The notes beneath the pieces are model-generated. The model had not been told where the DNA came from. It saw only the letters and a list, made by a program, of their open reading frames with translations, and ran no database searches. Source: Mesostigma viride (lineage: Eukaryota > Streptophyta > Mesostigmatophyceae > Mesostigmatales > Mesostigmataceae). From it: a stretch of 64,000 bases of DNA. The stretch spans positions 3,622,373 to 3,686,372 of the forward strand of contig RPFO01000448.1 in NCBI GenBank assembly GCA_009746045.1, given 5' to 3'. Positions 23,682 to 34,051 of this stretch are shown here, in pieces. The position numbers and the translations under genes are program-made. The number at the start of each line of letters is the position of its first letter. Position 1 is the first letter of the stretch.

Positions 23682-23954
23682 GGCACCAGATTTCTTTCCT
23701 AGCACCCATTTTCTACAATCGTCCCCGGCATAACACAAATCAATCAATTCGTCCAGGTGTCATCGCTTCGGCTATCAGCATCGGGCATAGTTCCCGTGGC
23801 TAGTGCCCATCATTCTTTCCACCTTGAGCGGGGCGAAGTCGCGAATTCAAGCGCGAAGTGTTTTTGAATCAAGCGGGAACTGGGTGACACTGCTTGAAGA
23901 CGTGCAGCTCCAAGGCATGCAAATGATGCAATGTATGAAAGATACGATACGCAA

Positions 23955-24490
23955 AGTTCAGGTGTTCAGGTGAAGCCGTGAAGCCGTGAAGCCGTGAAGC
24001 CGTGAAGACGTGGTGAAGACAGGTGAAGACGCGGTGAAGACGTGAAGACGTGAAGACGTGAAGACGTGAAGACGTGAAGACACGATACGGCAAGTTCAGG
24101 TGAAGTTCAGGTGTTCAGGTGAAGCCGTGAAGACGTGAAGACGTGAAGACGTGAAGACGTGGTGAAGACAGGTGAAGACGCGGTGAAGACGTGAAGACGT
24201 GAAGACGTGAAGACGTGAAGACACGATACGGCAAGTTCAGGTGAAGTTCAGGTGTTCAGGTGAAGCCGTGAAGACGTGAAGACGCGAAGACGTGAAGACG
24301 TGGTGAAGACAGGTGAAGACGCGGTGAAGACGTGAAGACGTGAAGACGTGCATGCAAGGTATCAAAGATACGATACGCCGCAAGTTCAGGTGAAGTCGTG
24401 AAGACGTGAAGACGTGAAGACGTGAAGACGTGAAGACGTGAAGACGTGAAGACGTGAAGACCAGGACTGTCACGTGAAGACTGGGACGTG
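23955..24490. repeat. GAAGACGTG minisatellite
   Basis: The 9-bp unit GTGAAGACG is repeated and arranged in larger units of about 140 bp that begin TTCAGGTGTTCAGGTGAAGC and end ACGATACGGCAAGTTCAGG. There are about four larger units. Confidence 0.9.
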
Positions 24491-24550
24491 AAGGCAAGTT
24501 GCAGCACTCGGCCGCTGCAGTCGCACGCAGGTAGAAACGAGTATTGCTGC

Positions 24551-24957
24551 TTGAATCTGTCAAGACCCCATCGAATGTAAAACAGGTTTTTCGTAAAGAA
24601 ATCCGATTTGTGGGCGGGCTTTACATATTGCCTCTGTCCAAGCACTACCGGATGTAAAACAGTATACTTCTTGAAGAAATCAGTTGGGGCTTTGTTGGGC
24701 GTCACATTTGACCGGTGGGCGGAGTTTCCTGCTTCTGTGAAGGCGCCATCGAATGTAGATCAGTAGATTTTCTAAAGAAATCTGGGTTGTGGGCGGGGCC
24801 TTTATTGCTTGTGTCCATCCACCACCGGATGTAGAACAGTAGACTTATTGAAGAAATCAGTTTGGGGCTTTGTTGGGCGCCACATTTGAGCGGTGGGCGG
24901 GGTTTCTTGCTTCTGTCCAAGCACCACCGGGTGTAATACAGTAGATTTCCTATTAAC
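24551..24957 (+). repeat. Degenerate tandem repeat upstream of gene T
   Basis: Blocks with CCACCGGATGTAAAACAGTA, TGAAGAAATCAG, TGGGGCTTTGTTGGGCG and GGTGGGCGGGGTTTC recur about every 90-180 bp, in at least two full copies plus parts. They end directly at the ATG of gene T, so the array may hold its promoter. Confidence 0.75.
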
Positions 24958-25693
24958 ATGGATGAAGAATGGGACGTGCCAGACCTGGTGGATTCGGATG
25001 CGAGTTCTGAAGCTAAATGGGGCGTGGATTCTGACGGCTCTGACGACGACCTGCTTCACACGGAAATGGGGCCCGGCACGTCTTCCTCTCGAGCGAAGCG
25101 CAGTGGGAAGAAAGATGGCGCCCGGCTTCTCGCCTCCAAATTGCAGTCCGTTGACAAGGACATCGCCAAGGCCAGGAGTTGCGGTCCGACTTGTGGGGAG
25201 CATTGCCTCGAGAAGGTGGGCACCTTCCTTACCGATACTATAGGTCGTGGACTGCCTTTCGAGAGTTCCTGTACAACCAAACGGACAAGCAGCGCATGGC
25301 CTCCCTTTGCGACGTGATCCGGTCGGCCGGCGTGGGCAACATCGAGGTAGAATCCCCTGCCGACGGCGGCCGTTACAAGAAGTACATCATTACCGGCCCT
25401 TTACACGTGGACGTGGTGATTGCGGGGTGCATGTACACCGTCACCGGTTGTGCATCTGCCATCCGGAAGATGGCCGGCGTTACCCGGGCGACTTGGAACA
25501 ATCTGGTGGCGTCGGTCGTGTTGGCGAAGGAGTATTTCCTGACCGTGCATCCCAACGACCTATAGCGACTTTCGGTGTTGGTCTGGAGCACGCACCAACT
25601 GAGCGTGATGCTCGGGGGCGTTCGGAGGTTGGCGAACACGCAGCAATGTGGATGCACGAGTTGGTGCAGCAGATGGCAGACCATGACCCGACT
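24958..25693 (+). pseudogene. Gene T, 5' part (transposase-like, split by element B)
   Basis: The start is ATG at 24958 (MDEEWDVPDLVDSDASSE, acidic). A Cys motif CGPTCGEHCLEKV is followed by YRSWTAFREFLYNQTDKQR and a beta-rich block (GRYKKYIITGP...CMYTVTGCASAIRKMAGVTRATWNNLV). This order (C-x3-C-x2-K, then W-x-F, then YFL and a helix-turn-helix-like segment) resembles the N-terminal half of the widespread DDE transposase-derived proteins with a KCG/C-x2-C-x-E-K start; the resemblance is from memory and modest. Frames change near 25190 and 25560. It is interrupted after codon ...DHDPT by retrotransposon B. Confidence 0.4.
25689..25693. repeat. Target duplication of element B, left
   Basis: CGACT, repeated at 31849-31853. 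It lies within codons of gene T. Confidence 0.95.
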
Positions 25694-26038
25694 AGTTGAG
25701 TAACTCTAGAGCCCTAGGATCTGGCTCTAAGTTCCCCATGTCCGTCCGCACGCCTTCCGCTAGCGTCCGCTAAGCCGCCGGCTATAATCCGGCGGTCCGA
25801 TGCGGTCGACCGGTCTAAGGGCGGCGCCTAGGGCCGGCGCCACCTAGGCCCCAGTCCGGGGCCTTATCCGGGTCGGTACGGACAGCTAGCTTGTCCCACG
25901 GTTACGGCTAACCGGATAGGGTTTGCTGGCTAAGACATAAACCAGTGGTGGGCCAGCTCCGACAGCAGTTCTCTGTGTTCACCTTATCCCAAGCTCAACG
26001 TGACCGACCGCCATAGCTGAGCCGGTCGGGCTTTAACT
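25694..26038 (+). repeat. 5' LTR of element B
   Basis: 345 bp, AGTTGAGTAAC to CTTTAACT. It has GGCTATAATCC where the 3' LTR has GGCTATATATAATCC, within a CCGCCGG/CCGGCGG inverted repeat. Confidence 0.95.
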
Positions 26039-26050
26039 TGTATTCATAAA
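26039..26050 (+). promoter_or_regulatory. Primer-binding position of B
   Basis: TGTATTCATAAA follows the 5' LTR directly. It does not begin TGG, so a tRNA CCA 3' end cannot pair at its first bases. Its exact reverse complement is at 31149-31160. Confidence 0.7.
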
Positions 26051-26057
26051 AATCCCG

Positions 26058-27240
26058 ATGGCTTCCGGTACACGGAGCCGCACGGGCGAACACACAGATA
26101 CGCCAAGTGGCGAGGCCGCAGGGTCCGTCCTGCCACGCTTTAGTGCGGACGAGGCCACGAGGTTGATGCAAACCCTCGTGGCGCAACCTGAACTGGCCAA
26201 GCAGTTCAAGCATCTGATGCTTGCTGCTGACGATGCACTAAATCGCGGCCCTCTCAAGCAAACGGAGGTGCCCGCTGATCTACGGCCGACTATACGGCGG
26301 ACGACGCAGCAGATTTTCTAGCTGCTCTCAAGCGTCTGCGCGATGGACGCGCAGACAAAGATTCGGAGCTGATTGGCAAGTTCCGTGCAGTATTCTGCAG
26401 TACAACAAAGCACCCAAACATTGCCAATCTAGTTCGCATTGCGGACGACAACAAACAAACCTGGGAAGTTTTTTACAACGGTCTAGATGCCCACTTGTCG
26501 CGGTCTAAGGAAGAGGCCGACGAGCAAGCCTTCAACGACTTCGAGGGCTATGCAGTTAATAAGGCAAATTTGCCCGGGGCTGCACGTGATTTCCAGGTCT
26601 TCGTGCACAAGCACAAGCTGCTAGATACTCTCAAGCCCATTTTCCTGTGCAATCGATTTCTCAAGAAATGCGACCTGTCGTCGGATGTGCATCTGACCAT
26701 AGCGACGGAACTCAAAAAGAAGAGTGCCGTCAGTTTCGACGAGGGCATGCTGTATTTGATCTCATGCTTCAAGAGTGCGCAGTCCAAGCCGGCTGCCTCG
26801 GCTGCTCTGCCATCCCTGCGCAAGGTGGATGCCGGCGCGTCTTCTTCTTCAGGCGCAGAGGCTCCAATTACGCGGTCGGAGCTTACGGCCATCCTGAAAA
26901 AGGTCGTCGGCCACGGCAACAACGGGGGCCAGCGAGGGCGCAAGCGCGGGCATGGTGGCGACGCCAAGCAGGGTGATAATCCCCCGGCCAAGCGGCAGCA
27001 GGGGGCGTCTACTGACCGCAAGCAACGCTGTGAGCGCTGCTTCGGACGTCGCCATGTCCGGGATGACTGCCGAGTTCGCCCGGACCTGGAGCTCGAGGAC
27101 AACCTTTGCCGCAAGTGCCACGACGTTCTGCGTGGTCACAGCGTGGAGGCGTGCAAGGCCAAGCGCATCGTCGTCCACGGCACACGCGAGGAGTGGGCAG
27201 AGCGACGGGCAGCACGAAAGTCAGGTGAGAGCACGCTCGA
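26058..27240 (+). pseudogene. Gag and zinc knuckles of element B
   Basis: Starts at ATG 26058 (MASGTRSRTGEHTD). The frame shifts near 26276-26292, after PADL, into a frame continuing YTADDAADFLAALKRLRDG and the Gag core (SELIGKFRAVFCST...QTWEVFYNGLDAHL). A basic GGQRGRKRGHGG stretch precedes zinc knuckle CERCFGRRHVRDDC (CX2CX4HX4C) and a second, CX2CX6HX4C motif ending VEAC. Gag forms the particle shell and the knuckles bind element RNA. Confidence 0.8.
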
Positions 27241-28838
27241 TACCCCTTCTTTTGCTCAATGCGTCACGCTGAACCGGGCCGTCGTAGAGCCTGACGTCGT
27301 TCCTAAAAGCAACGTGACTGCATCCTCTGTCTCATTCCGTGATGTGCTCACGCAATCCGTTGATGCTGCTCTGGCTCTGTCGCGCCAGGATCACGTGCTT
27401 CCTGAGCACGGGTCTACAATGCGTGACCTAAGCAATGTGGTGTCTTCTAGGTCGGGTGTGTACAACGCCGAGCGACCAAGCACTACTGCAGCACCCCAGC
27501 TAGATACTGGGGCGGTTGGGCCTATGAGGAATGTTGTGACAGTGCAAGAGAATGCTGGGCGGGCAGATGTTCTCGGTACACACCACCCTAGTGTGGATCT
27601 TCACATTGGCAAGGTGCTCACACGGGCGGCCTTTCGTGCAGCCTCTGAAGCTGCCCAGTTAGCCAATGTCACTACCCCAGTAGTCACCCCACCTGTTGAG
27701 AATCCTGACAATGCCACTGCACCTCAGGCTGTCACCCTGAAACTGTTAGCATACCAGATGCACCGTGCATACGGGCATGAGGCCCAAGCCGAGGTAGAGG
27801 GGGCACACATGTTGGGGGCACCTTTATACAACGAGCTGAAGAATGTGCGTGCTCAGTGTCCTGCCTGCATCAAGATCAGGAAGAAGTCGCGTAGGCGGCA
27901 TGCCAAGACTCCACCCTTGGAGCGAGGGTACCTTGTGGGGGATGTCATGCACATGGAAGGGGGGGACACCTATTTCATAGTCAAGGATAGGTTCAGCAAG
28001 GCCACCTACATTGAGCCGCTGCCCACATGTTGAGGCTGACCTGCACAGGGCTATCAAGATCAGCCTGGCTTTCTTTCATCCCGTAGTGGAGCTCATGCTA
28101 GACCAGCAGTTCCGCTGTGTGCAAGGTTTGCCGGGGATGGAGGCCGTGGTCATCGTGGGGCGTGAGGATCACGGCAATATGGGCATGATAGATCGCACTG
28201 TAAGCTATGTCAAGACTGTGGCAGCCAAGCGACAGGATAACCCACATGGCAAATCCTACGCGGTCAAGACGGCGTGGTGCAAGGAGCTCATGCATGTGTG
28301 CAACCATAGGCACGTGCTTGATGTCAAGGGCTTTGGGCTAGTCACGCCTCGGGGGCTGTCAGCGGGCACCTACTCACCCGAGGTAGTAGAGGCATACCAA
28401 CAGCATCTACAGGATACCGCCGCCAAGCTGCGGCTCAAGGATGCCACGCTGCCTGATTTGTCTAGCGCTTTTGAGGTCGGGCAGTTGGTCATGTTCCACA
28501 AGGAGAGCTCGCCCAGCGGCAAACGGGGCACCATGCAGGGGCCTGGGGCCATCACAAAGTTAGACTGGCCGCTGCGGGTCATAGACATAGAGTGGAATGA
28601 TCGGGTGTATAGGGTACCATGGGCATCGGTGGCAGGCTATAAGCAAGGGGATAGCATGGAGAGTGAGCTGGCAGCCAACAGGGCACTGGGGTGGGTAGTG
28701 AAGGATAATGCGCCTGTCGTAGCATCTGAGGTGGTACCCCACGGGTCGCTCCCAGGGGCAGACACAGCTACACCCCCCCCTCCCCTGGGCCCCAATATGA
28801 CCCCGTGGATGGGTGGGATGAGGATGGGGTGGGTTTGA
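27241..28838 (+). pseudogene. Integrase region of element B
   Basis: After a linker, the zinc-binding N-domain MHRAYGH...CPAC (about 27757-27880) leads to the catalytic core: D in LVGDVMHMEG, D in LMLDQQFRC and, where A and C have E, an Asp in MIDRTVSY, all with the same spacing. The C-domain has VGQLVMFHKES and WASVAGYK. A frameshift at about 28022 (after IEPLP) and another near 28825 break the frame. Loss of the catalytic Glu suggests weak or dead strand transfer, or an atypical acid. Confidence 0.85.
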
Positions 28839-31122
28839 CGGGACCTAGTGCACGTAGTGACTCACCTCCTGTGCTAGCCACGGATAATGTGGGAGGCCCG
28901 CCTAGCGTGGCCTCGCCGGAGGGTCAGGGTCCTGCCCATGCGCCTCGCCCACCTAGGGACCTGGCTTCAACGGTCACGGCCTTGTGGCGTGCTCAGGCGC
29001 TTAAAGCGAAAGCTGCATCAGGGGTGGCTCAGGTCAAAACTCTCTCACAGGGGGTCAGGCCGGTTAAGTCAGCCTTGTTTCCTACGTGTAGACCGTGGCA
29101 GCTGGTGGCTGTGGACACGCAAGCATCCGTGTCTATTATCTCTCGTCGGGCAGCCACCCTGTATCCAGTGCTAGAGTCGCCGTACAAATCGGTGACCGAC
29201 TTTGCAGGCACTTCGGCATATCAAGTTACCGGGATGGTGGTGCTGCCGGTGTTGGGCATTGACACGCCGTTTCACGTCGTGGATGGCTACGAGGATGTGG
29301 CCTTGCTGGGCGAACCTTTCGTATCATACCCGGGGTTCTCAGTGTCCGCTGACTTGCTGTCAGTCGCGGGGGTGGGCAGCATCCCGCTTCGCGAGTACCA
29401 CGCTCCATTGGGGGTGGTGGTCGGGCAGCCCGGCGTCGTGCGGCGCTTACCGATGGCGGCGTTTTCCACACCGCCGCTCGTCCAGTCCATCATTCAGCCT
29501 CAGGATTGGCACCCGCGCAGCTTCGGCCTCCACTCACACTCACTGGCGGCGGATAGCCCTGTGACGTGGGAGCAACTTGTCCTGGACTGTCAAGATCCTC
29601 TCAAGTTTGCTTTGTGGCGCGACGCGTTCATTCGAGCCAAGGAGCAGTGGCGAGAGCGCGAGGTCTACCGAGGATTGGAGAGTGTGCCAGCCGGGGCCAC
29701 GCGGTTGCGGTTGAAGTTCGTGCTCACCTACAAGCCGGACGAGACCAACTCTTCGGTGGTGTTCCGGGTAAGGCCCGTGGTCACGGAGACGAAGGGGTCC
29801 TCCCCGCTGGACGCCAAGGATCTTTATACCCCTGGGCTCAACCATGTTTCGCATCGGCTACTGACGGTCATCTACTTGGGCAAGCGGAACGCGGGCAAGG
29901 ACTACGGGATGTGGTGCGGTGACTTTCAGCGGGCATTCCTCCACAGCGACGCTGGGGTCGCGCAGCAAACATGGCAAGGCACCCGCTACGTGGTGAAGGT
30001 CCCGGTGGTCTGGCAGGATGGCACCATTGGCAGCGAGTATATCGAGCTGTTGACAGGGGTGGAGGGGCTGCAGAGCTCTCCCATCATCTTCCGCATTTCC
30101 GCGGAGGAGGTCTTGCAGAGCTTAGGGGCCACGTACCATCGCGCGGATCCTAACTTCTTTGTGGTCCCCACCGGCGTCCCTGGCGAGCCAGCCCTCTTCG
30201 TGTGGCATGGCGATGACTTCAAGCTGGTGGCACCTCGCACCTTTGCTACCCAGTTTCTTGCTGCAGTGGCGGCTAAGTTTCCCCTGGGCAGGGCGGTGGA
30301 TCATGAGGAGGGTAAACCCGTGGTGTTTTGCGGCGTGCAGTCTACGTTGCAGCGGGATTCGCGTTCTGGCGAATGGGTCATGCACATGCAGGATAGCCGC
30401 AACTATGTGGTTGACCTGCTGGCCGACCTCCCGTCCCCGCTGTTGGCAACCCATGGGCCCTCGGTTAAGGGCAAGCTCGGGTGGTTGGCGGACACGGTGG
30501 CACCTGATTTGGCAGTGCTCGCTCGCCTGCCCGATGATGTGCTGGAAGGACTAGGGTCCATTCATGTTCGGCGGCAGCTGGCCATGACGCCCGGCATTGT
30601 GCTTCGTGGGCTCGATTGCTCACAGCCGGTGCACCTCGAGATAGTGACGGATGCTAATCTAGAGACGCGCACAGTCAGCCAAGTGCGGGCCCGCATGGGG
30701 GCACTGTTCTTTATCAGCAATGAGGGCAGCCTGGCATGTTGTTAGATTGGTACTCGCGCTTGCACAGCCGCATTGCCACTAGCCCCAACACGGCTGAATG
30801 CCGGGGCATTGTTTCAGCTATCTCACATGGCATGTGGCTGCGGTACTTGCTGGGTTGGGTATTTGGCTCGTGTGGGTTCACTCTTCACTGGACTAGCACG
30901 GTGCACACTGACTCACAAAGTTGTTTGGCCTTCCTTGACAATCCCTATGCGCGGTCACAGGACGTTGATTACCTCGTACTCGCTGAGGCGGCCTCCTGCG
31001 TCACGCGTCTCCAGCACATCGCGGATGAACTCAATCCCGCGGATGCACTCACCAAGGAGGCGCGGGAGGCTGCCCCGCAGTACGCAGTGTTGCGCAAGCG
31101 CATGACGATGCAACACCCGTGA
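28805..31122 (+). pseudogene. Protease-like domain, RT and RNase H of element B
   Basis: Residues 95-185: retropepsin-like, VDTQASVSII (DTQ for DTG) and ALLGEPFV. About 300-560: RT with LKFVLTYKP, DFQRAFLHS and WHGDD (about residue 468). RNase H begins near LEIVTDANLETRT. A single-base shift at about 30735 moves the frame; the rest (DWYSRLHSR, AECRGI, HTDSQS, LNPADALTKEA) ends with TGA at 31122. Order and motifs match elements A and C. Confidence 0.9.
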
Positions 31123-31125
31123 GCC

Positions 31126-31179
31126 ACACAGGGTTACGGCTCGGGCGCTTTATGAATACAGCCATAACTCACCCTGTGT
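31126..31179 (+). other. PBS-complement hairpin of B
   Basis: A 9-bp stem ACACAGGGT/ACCCTGTGT and an inner stem (31135-31141 with 31160-31166, one mismatch) enclose an 18-nt loop. Positions 31149-31160 (TTTATGAATACA) are the exact reverse complement of the first 12 nt after the 5' LTR. It lies just after the pol stop and about 320 nt before the 3' LTR. Confidence 0.8.
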
Positions 31180-31477
31180 TGCTAGCATTCACGAATATCA
31201 TGGTGGTAGTTTTTTTGCTTGTCCTGACCATACCCTAGCCACGTTGGACGGTGCCTTGGGCCCGTCGGCGGGTCACTGGTCCTAATAAATGGGTCACCTT
31301 TTGTCTGGTGGCATAGTTGTTTTTTTCTCGATACTTATTACATCACTATTCATGTGTGATCACAAGGGCGCGGGTCGATACCGTGGTGATTTTGACGGCC
31401 TTGAGGCCCCCTTGAGTTCCCTACCTTAGAGGGTTTTGTATGGTCTGCATTTGATGTAATTATTTTGATAATTAATC

Positions 31478-31499
31478 AAAGAACAAAAGAGTATGTCGG
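31478..31499 (+). promoter_or_regulatory. Polypurine tract candidate of B
   Basis: AAAGAACAAAAGAG, then TATGTCGG, directly before the 3' LTR. It fits the pattern of A and C. Confidence 0.55.
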
Positions 31500-31848
31500 A
31501 GTTGAGTAACTCTAGAGCCCTAGGATCTGGCTCTAAGTTCCCCATGTCCGTCCGCACGCCTTCCGCTAGCGTCCGCTAAGCCGCCGGCTATATATAATCC
31601 GGCGGTCCGATGCGGTCGACCGGTCTAAGGGCGGCGCCTAGGGCCGGCGCCACCTAGGCCCCAGTCCGGGGCCTTATCCGGGTCGGTACGGACAGCTAGC
31701 TTGTCCCACGGTTACGGCTAACCGGATAGGGTTTGCTGGCTAAGACATAAACCAGTGGTGGGCCAGCTCCGACAGCAGTTCTCTGTGTTCACCTTATCCC
31801 AAGCTCAACGTGACCGACCGCCATAGCTGAGCCGGTCGGGCTTTAACT
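31500..31848 (+). repeat. 3' LTR of element B
   Basis: 349 bp with the TATATATAA stretch at about 31588-31597; otherwise the same as the 5' LTR. Confidence 0.95.
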
Positions 31849-31853
31849 CGACT
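31849..31853. repeat. Target duplication of element B, right
   Basis: CGACT, as at 25689-25693. Confidence 0.95.
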
Positions 31854-34045
31854 CATGCTGCCGTTGTCTTCATGGACGTCATGTCCATCAAGGAGATGCA
31901 CGCCGTGTACGTTGAAGACGTGGTGGCAGAAGCGGGGGAAGGGGCCAAGGTGCTAGGCTACAACGCATTCTACCGCATCTGGCGCACCTACTGCAAAGGC
32001 GACTGCCGGCGGCGGCGCAGCCGGCACGCGGCGGGGCGGGGCAGTCGGCGGGCAGCGGGGCGGCGCAGCCGGCACGCGGCGGGGCGGGGCAGTCGGCGGG
32101 CGGTGGGGCGGGGCAGTCGGCGCACGGCGGGCCGGCGCAGCCGGCACGCGGCGGGGCGGGGCAGTCGACGGGCGGCGGGGCGGGGCAGCCGGTGCGCGGC
32201 AGGGCGGCGCCGTCGGCGGGCGGCGAGGTGGCGCAGCCAGCGCGCAGCGAGGTGGCAGCGGCGGCGCAGCCTGCATGCGGCGGGGCGGGGCTGTCGACGG
32301 GCGGCGGGGCGGGGCAGTCGACGGGCGGCGGGGCAGGGCCGTCGGCGCGCGGGGGGCCAGCGGCGCTGCCGGCGCGCATGGGCGGCGGGCCGGCGCAGCT
32401 GGCATGCGGCGGGGCGGGGCTGTGGACGGGCGGCGGGGCAGGGCCGTCGGCGCGCGGGGGCCAGCGGCGCTGCCGGTGCGCGCGGGCGGCGGGCCGGCGC
32501 ACCTGGCATGCGGCGGGGCAGGGCTGTCGACGGGCGGCGGGGCGGGGCAGTCGACGGGCGGCGGGGCAGGGCCAGCGGCGCTGCCGGCGCGCGTGGGCGG
32601 CGGGCCGGCGCAGCTGGCATGCGGCGGGGCGGGGCTGTCGACGGGCGGCGGGGCGGGGCAGTCGACGGGCGGCGGGGCAGGGCCGTCGGCGCGCGGGGGG
32701 CCAGCGGCGCTGCCGGCGCGCGCGGGCGGCGGGCCGGCGCAGCTGGCATGCGGCGGGGCGGGGCAGTCGACGGGCGGCGGGGCGGGGCAGCCGGTGCGCG
32801 GCAGGGCGGCGCCGTCGGCGGGCGGCGAGGTGGCGCAGCCAGCGCGCAGCGAGGTGGCAGCGGCGGCGCAGCCTGCATGCGGCGGGGCGGGGCTGTCGAC
32901 GGGCGGCGGGGCGGGGCAGTCGACGGGCGGCGGGGCAGGGCCGTCGGCGCGCGGGGGCCAGCGGCGCTGCCGGCGCGCATGGGCGGCGGGCCGGCGCAGC
33001 TGGCATGCGGCGGGGCGGGGCTGTGGACGGGCGGCGGGGCAGGGCCGTCGGCGCGCGGGGGCCAACGGCGCTGCCGGCGCGCGTGGGCGGCGGGCCGGCG
33101 CAGCTGGCATGCGGCGGGGCGGGGCTGTCGACGGGCTACGGGGCGGGGCAGCCGGCGCGCGGCGGGCCGGCGGGCGGCGGAGCGGCGGAGCGGCACAGCC
33201 GGTGCCTGAAAAACGCGGTCGCTCAATGAAGGTGCACCACGCCGTCTTCTTCCAGGTACAGGGCAACACAGAGACCTGGTTGTCCTACCGGACCACGGAG
33301 TCCCAAAAGACGCCGTGGCAGCCCGCGGGGACTCGACAGGAAGGCGCGCCACGGTGCGGGAAGGCGATGACACAGCCTTACAGGTTTGATGCGGAGGGGC
33401 GGCCGCTGTTTGGCGTCCGACTTGTGGATCCAGACCGCATTCCGATGTTGCAGGACACCCCAGCCTTCGCACCATTGAACATGGAGTTTCTGGGGAAGGA
33501 GCTGGAGTCGATCAAAACAAGGGTCGAGAAGTTGCCCCATGGCATCTGGCAGTGGTACTTTCCGCCCGACACCATCAAGCCAAACAAGGCCTTTTTTCGC
33601 AAGTCAAGTCCCACATGCCCCTGAGGAGGTGCCTGAGGAGTGGCGCCCTTTGCCGTGGCCATCTCGCGCGGACATCTCCGCCCTGCGTGAGCACGATGCA
33701 GCGCCTGAACCACCACCGACGCAAGAAGAGCACTTCATGGCGTTGGTCGACGCAGAGGCGGTGCGCGTCACCCCGCTGGTAGACCGAGTTCGTCATGATG
33801 GCCACACACAGCAGGAATGGGCGGCAGAAGACAGGGCCATGGCAGCCAAGGTCGCTTACTTGAAGCGCATGCAAGGCGTTGAGAAAGGCTCCGCTGTTCT
33901 ATACTGGCACCCTTCAGCTGGTATTCTCTGCAACTCGAAGCTCACGTGGACTCCAGTCCTCTTTGGCATCATCAAGGAGGTGGTTGCGAAGGAGGATGGC
34001 GGCCAACCTTCTATTGAGCTCTTTGTATACCGCGCTAAGCATTGA
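31854..34045 (+). pseudogene. Gene T, 3' part
   Basis: Directly after the right duplication the reading frame of the 5' part continues (HAAVVFMDVMSIKEMHAVY...GYNAFYRIWRTYC), so the LTR insertion split one frame. The FYRIWRTYC segment resembles the FYRLWR motif before the Cys pairs of transposase-derived proteins. A 1.2-kb GC-rich minisatellite then replaces what should be the catalytic core. After it, KVHHAVFFQVQGNTETWLSY...LPHGIWQWYFPPDTIK reads until a frameshift near 33595, and continues (PHAPEEVPEEWRPLPWPS...) to TGA at 34045, next to the MITE. Confidence 0.4.
32000..33200. repeat. GC-rich minisatellite inside gene T
   Basis: Units of GGCGGGGCGGGGCAGTCGAC, GGCGGGCCGGCGCAGCTGGC and GCGCGGGGGGCCAGCGGCGC recur for 1.2 kb with longer repeats of about 120 and 600 bp. 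Frames stay open on both strands, giving Arg/Ala/Gly or Pro/Ala-rich sequence. It looks like an expansion within the gene rather than a domain. Confidence 0.9.
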
Positions 34046-34051
34046 TCAAGT

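Larger units (their letters stand above)
25694..31848 (+). mobile_element. LTR retrotransposon B (complete, 6.2 kb)
   Basis: LTRs of 345 and 349 bp, AGTT...AACT, differ by one 4-bp TATA indel and are flanked by CGACT duplications. Inside, in order: primer-binding position, gag with two zinc knuckles, integrase, retropepsin-like domain, RT, RNase H, PBS-complement hairpin, purine tract. At least four frameshifts break gag-pol, although the near-identical LTRs suggest a young insertion. It sits in gene T in the same orientation. Confidence 0.95.

Noticed and set aside
27500-27515. DTGA motif in element B before integrase, as for a normal copia protease
   Set aside because: It lies in a low-complexity linker without the hydrophobic strands or the second retropepsin motif, and A and C lack it. 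The domain after integrase fits much better.
31872-33475. Arg/Ala/Gly and Pro/Ala frames on both strands
   Set aside because: Minisatellite artefact, apart from the first 40 and last 130 codons, which belong to gene T.
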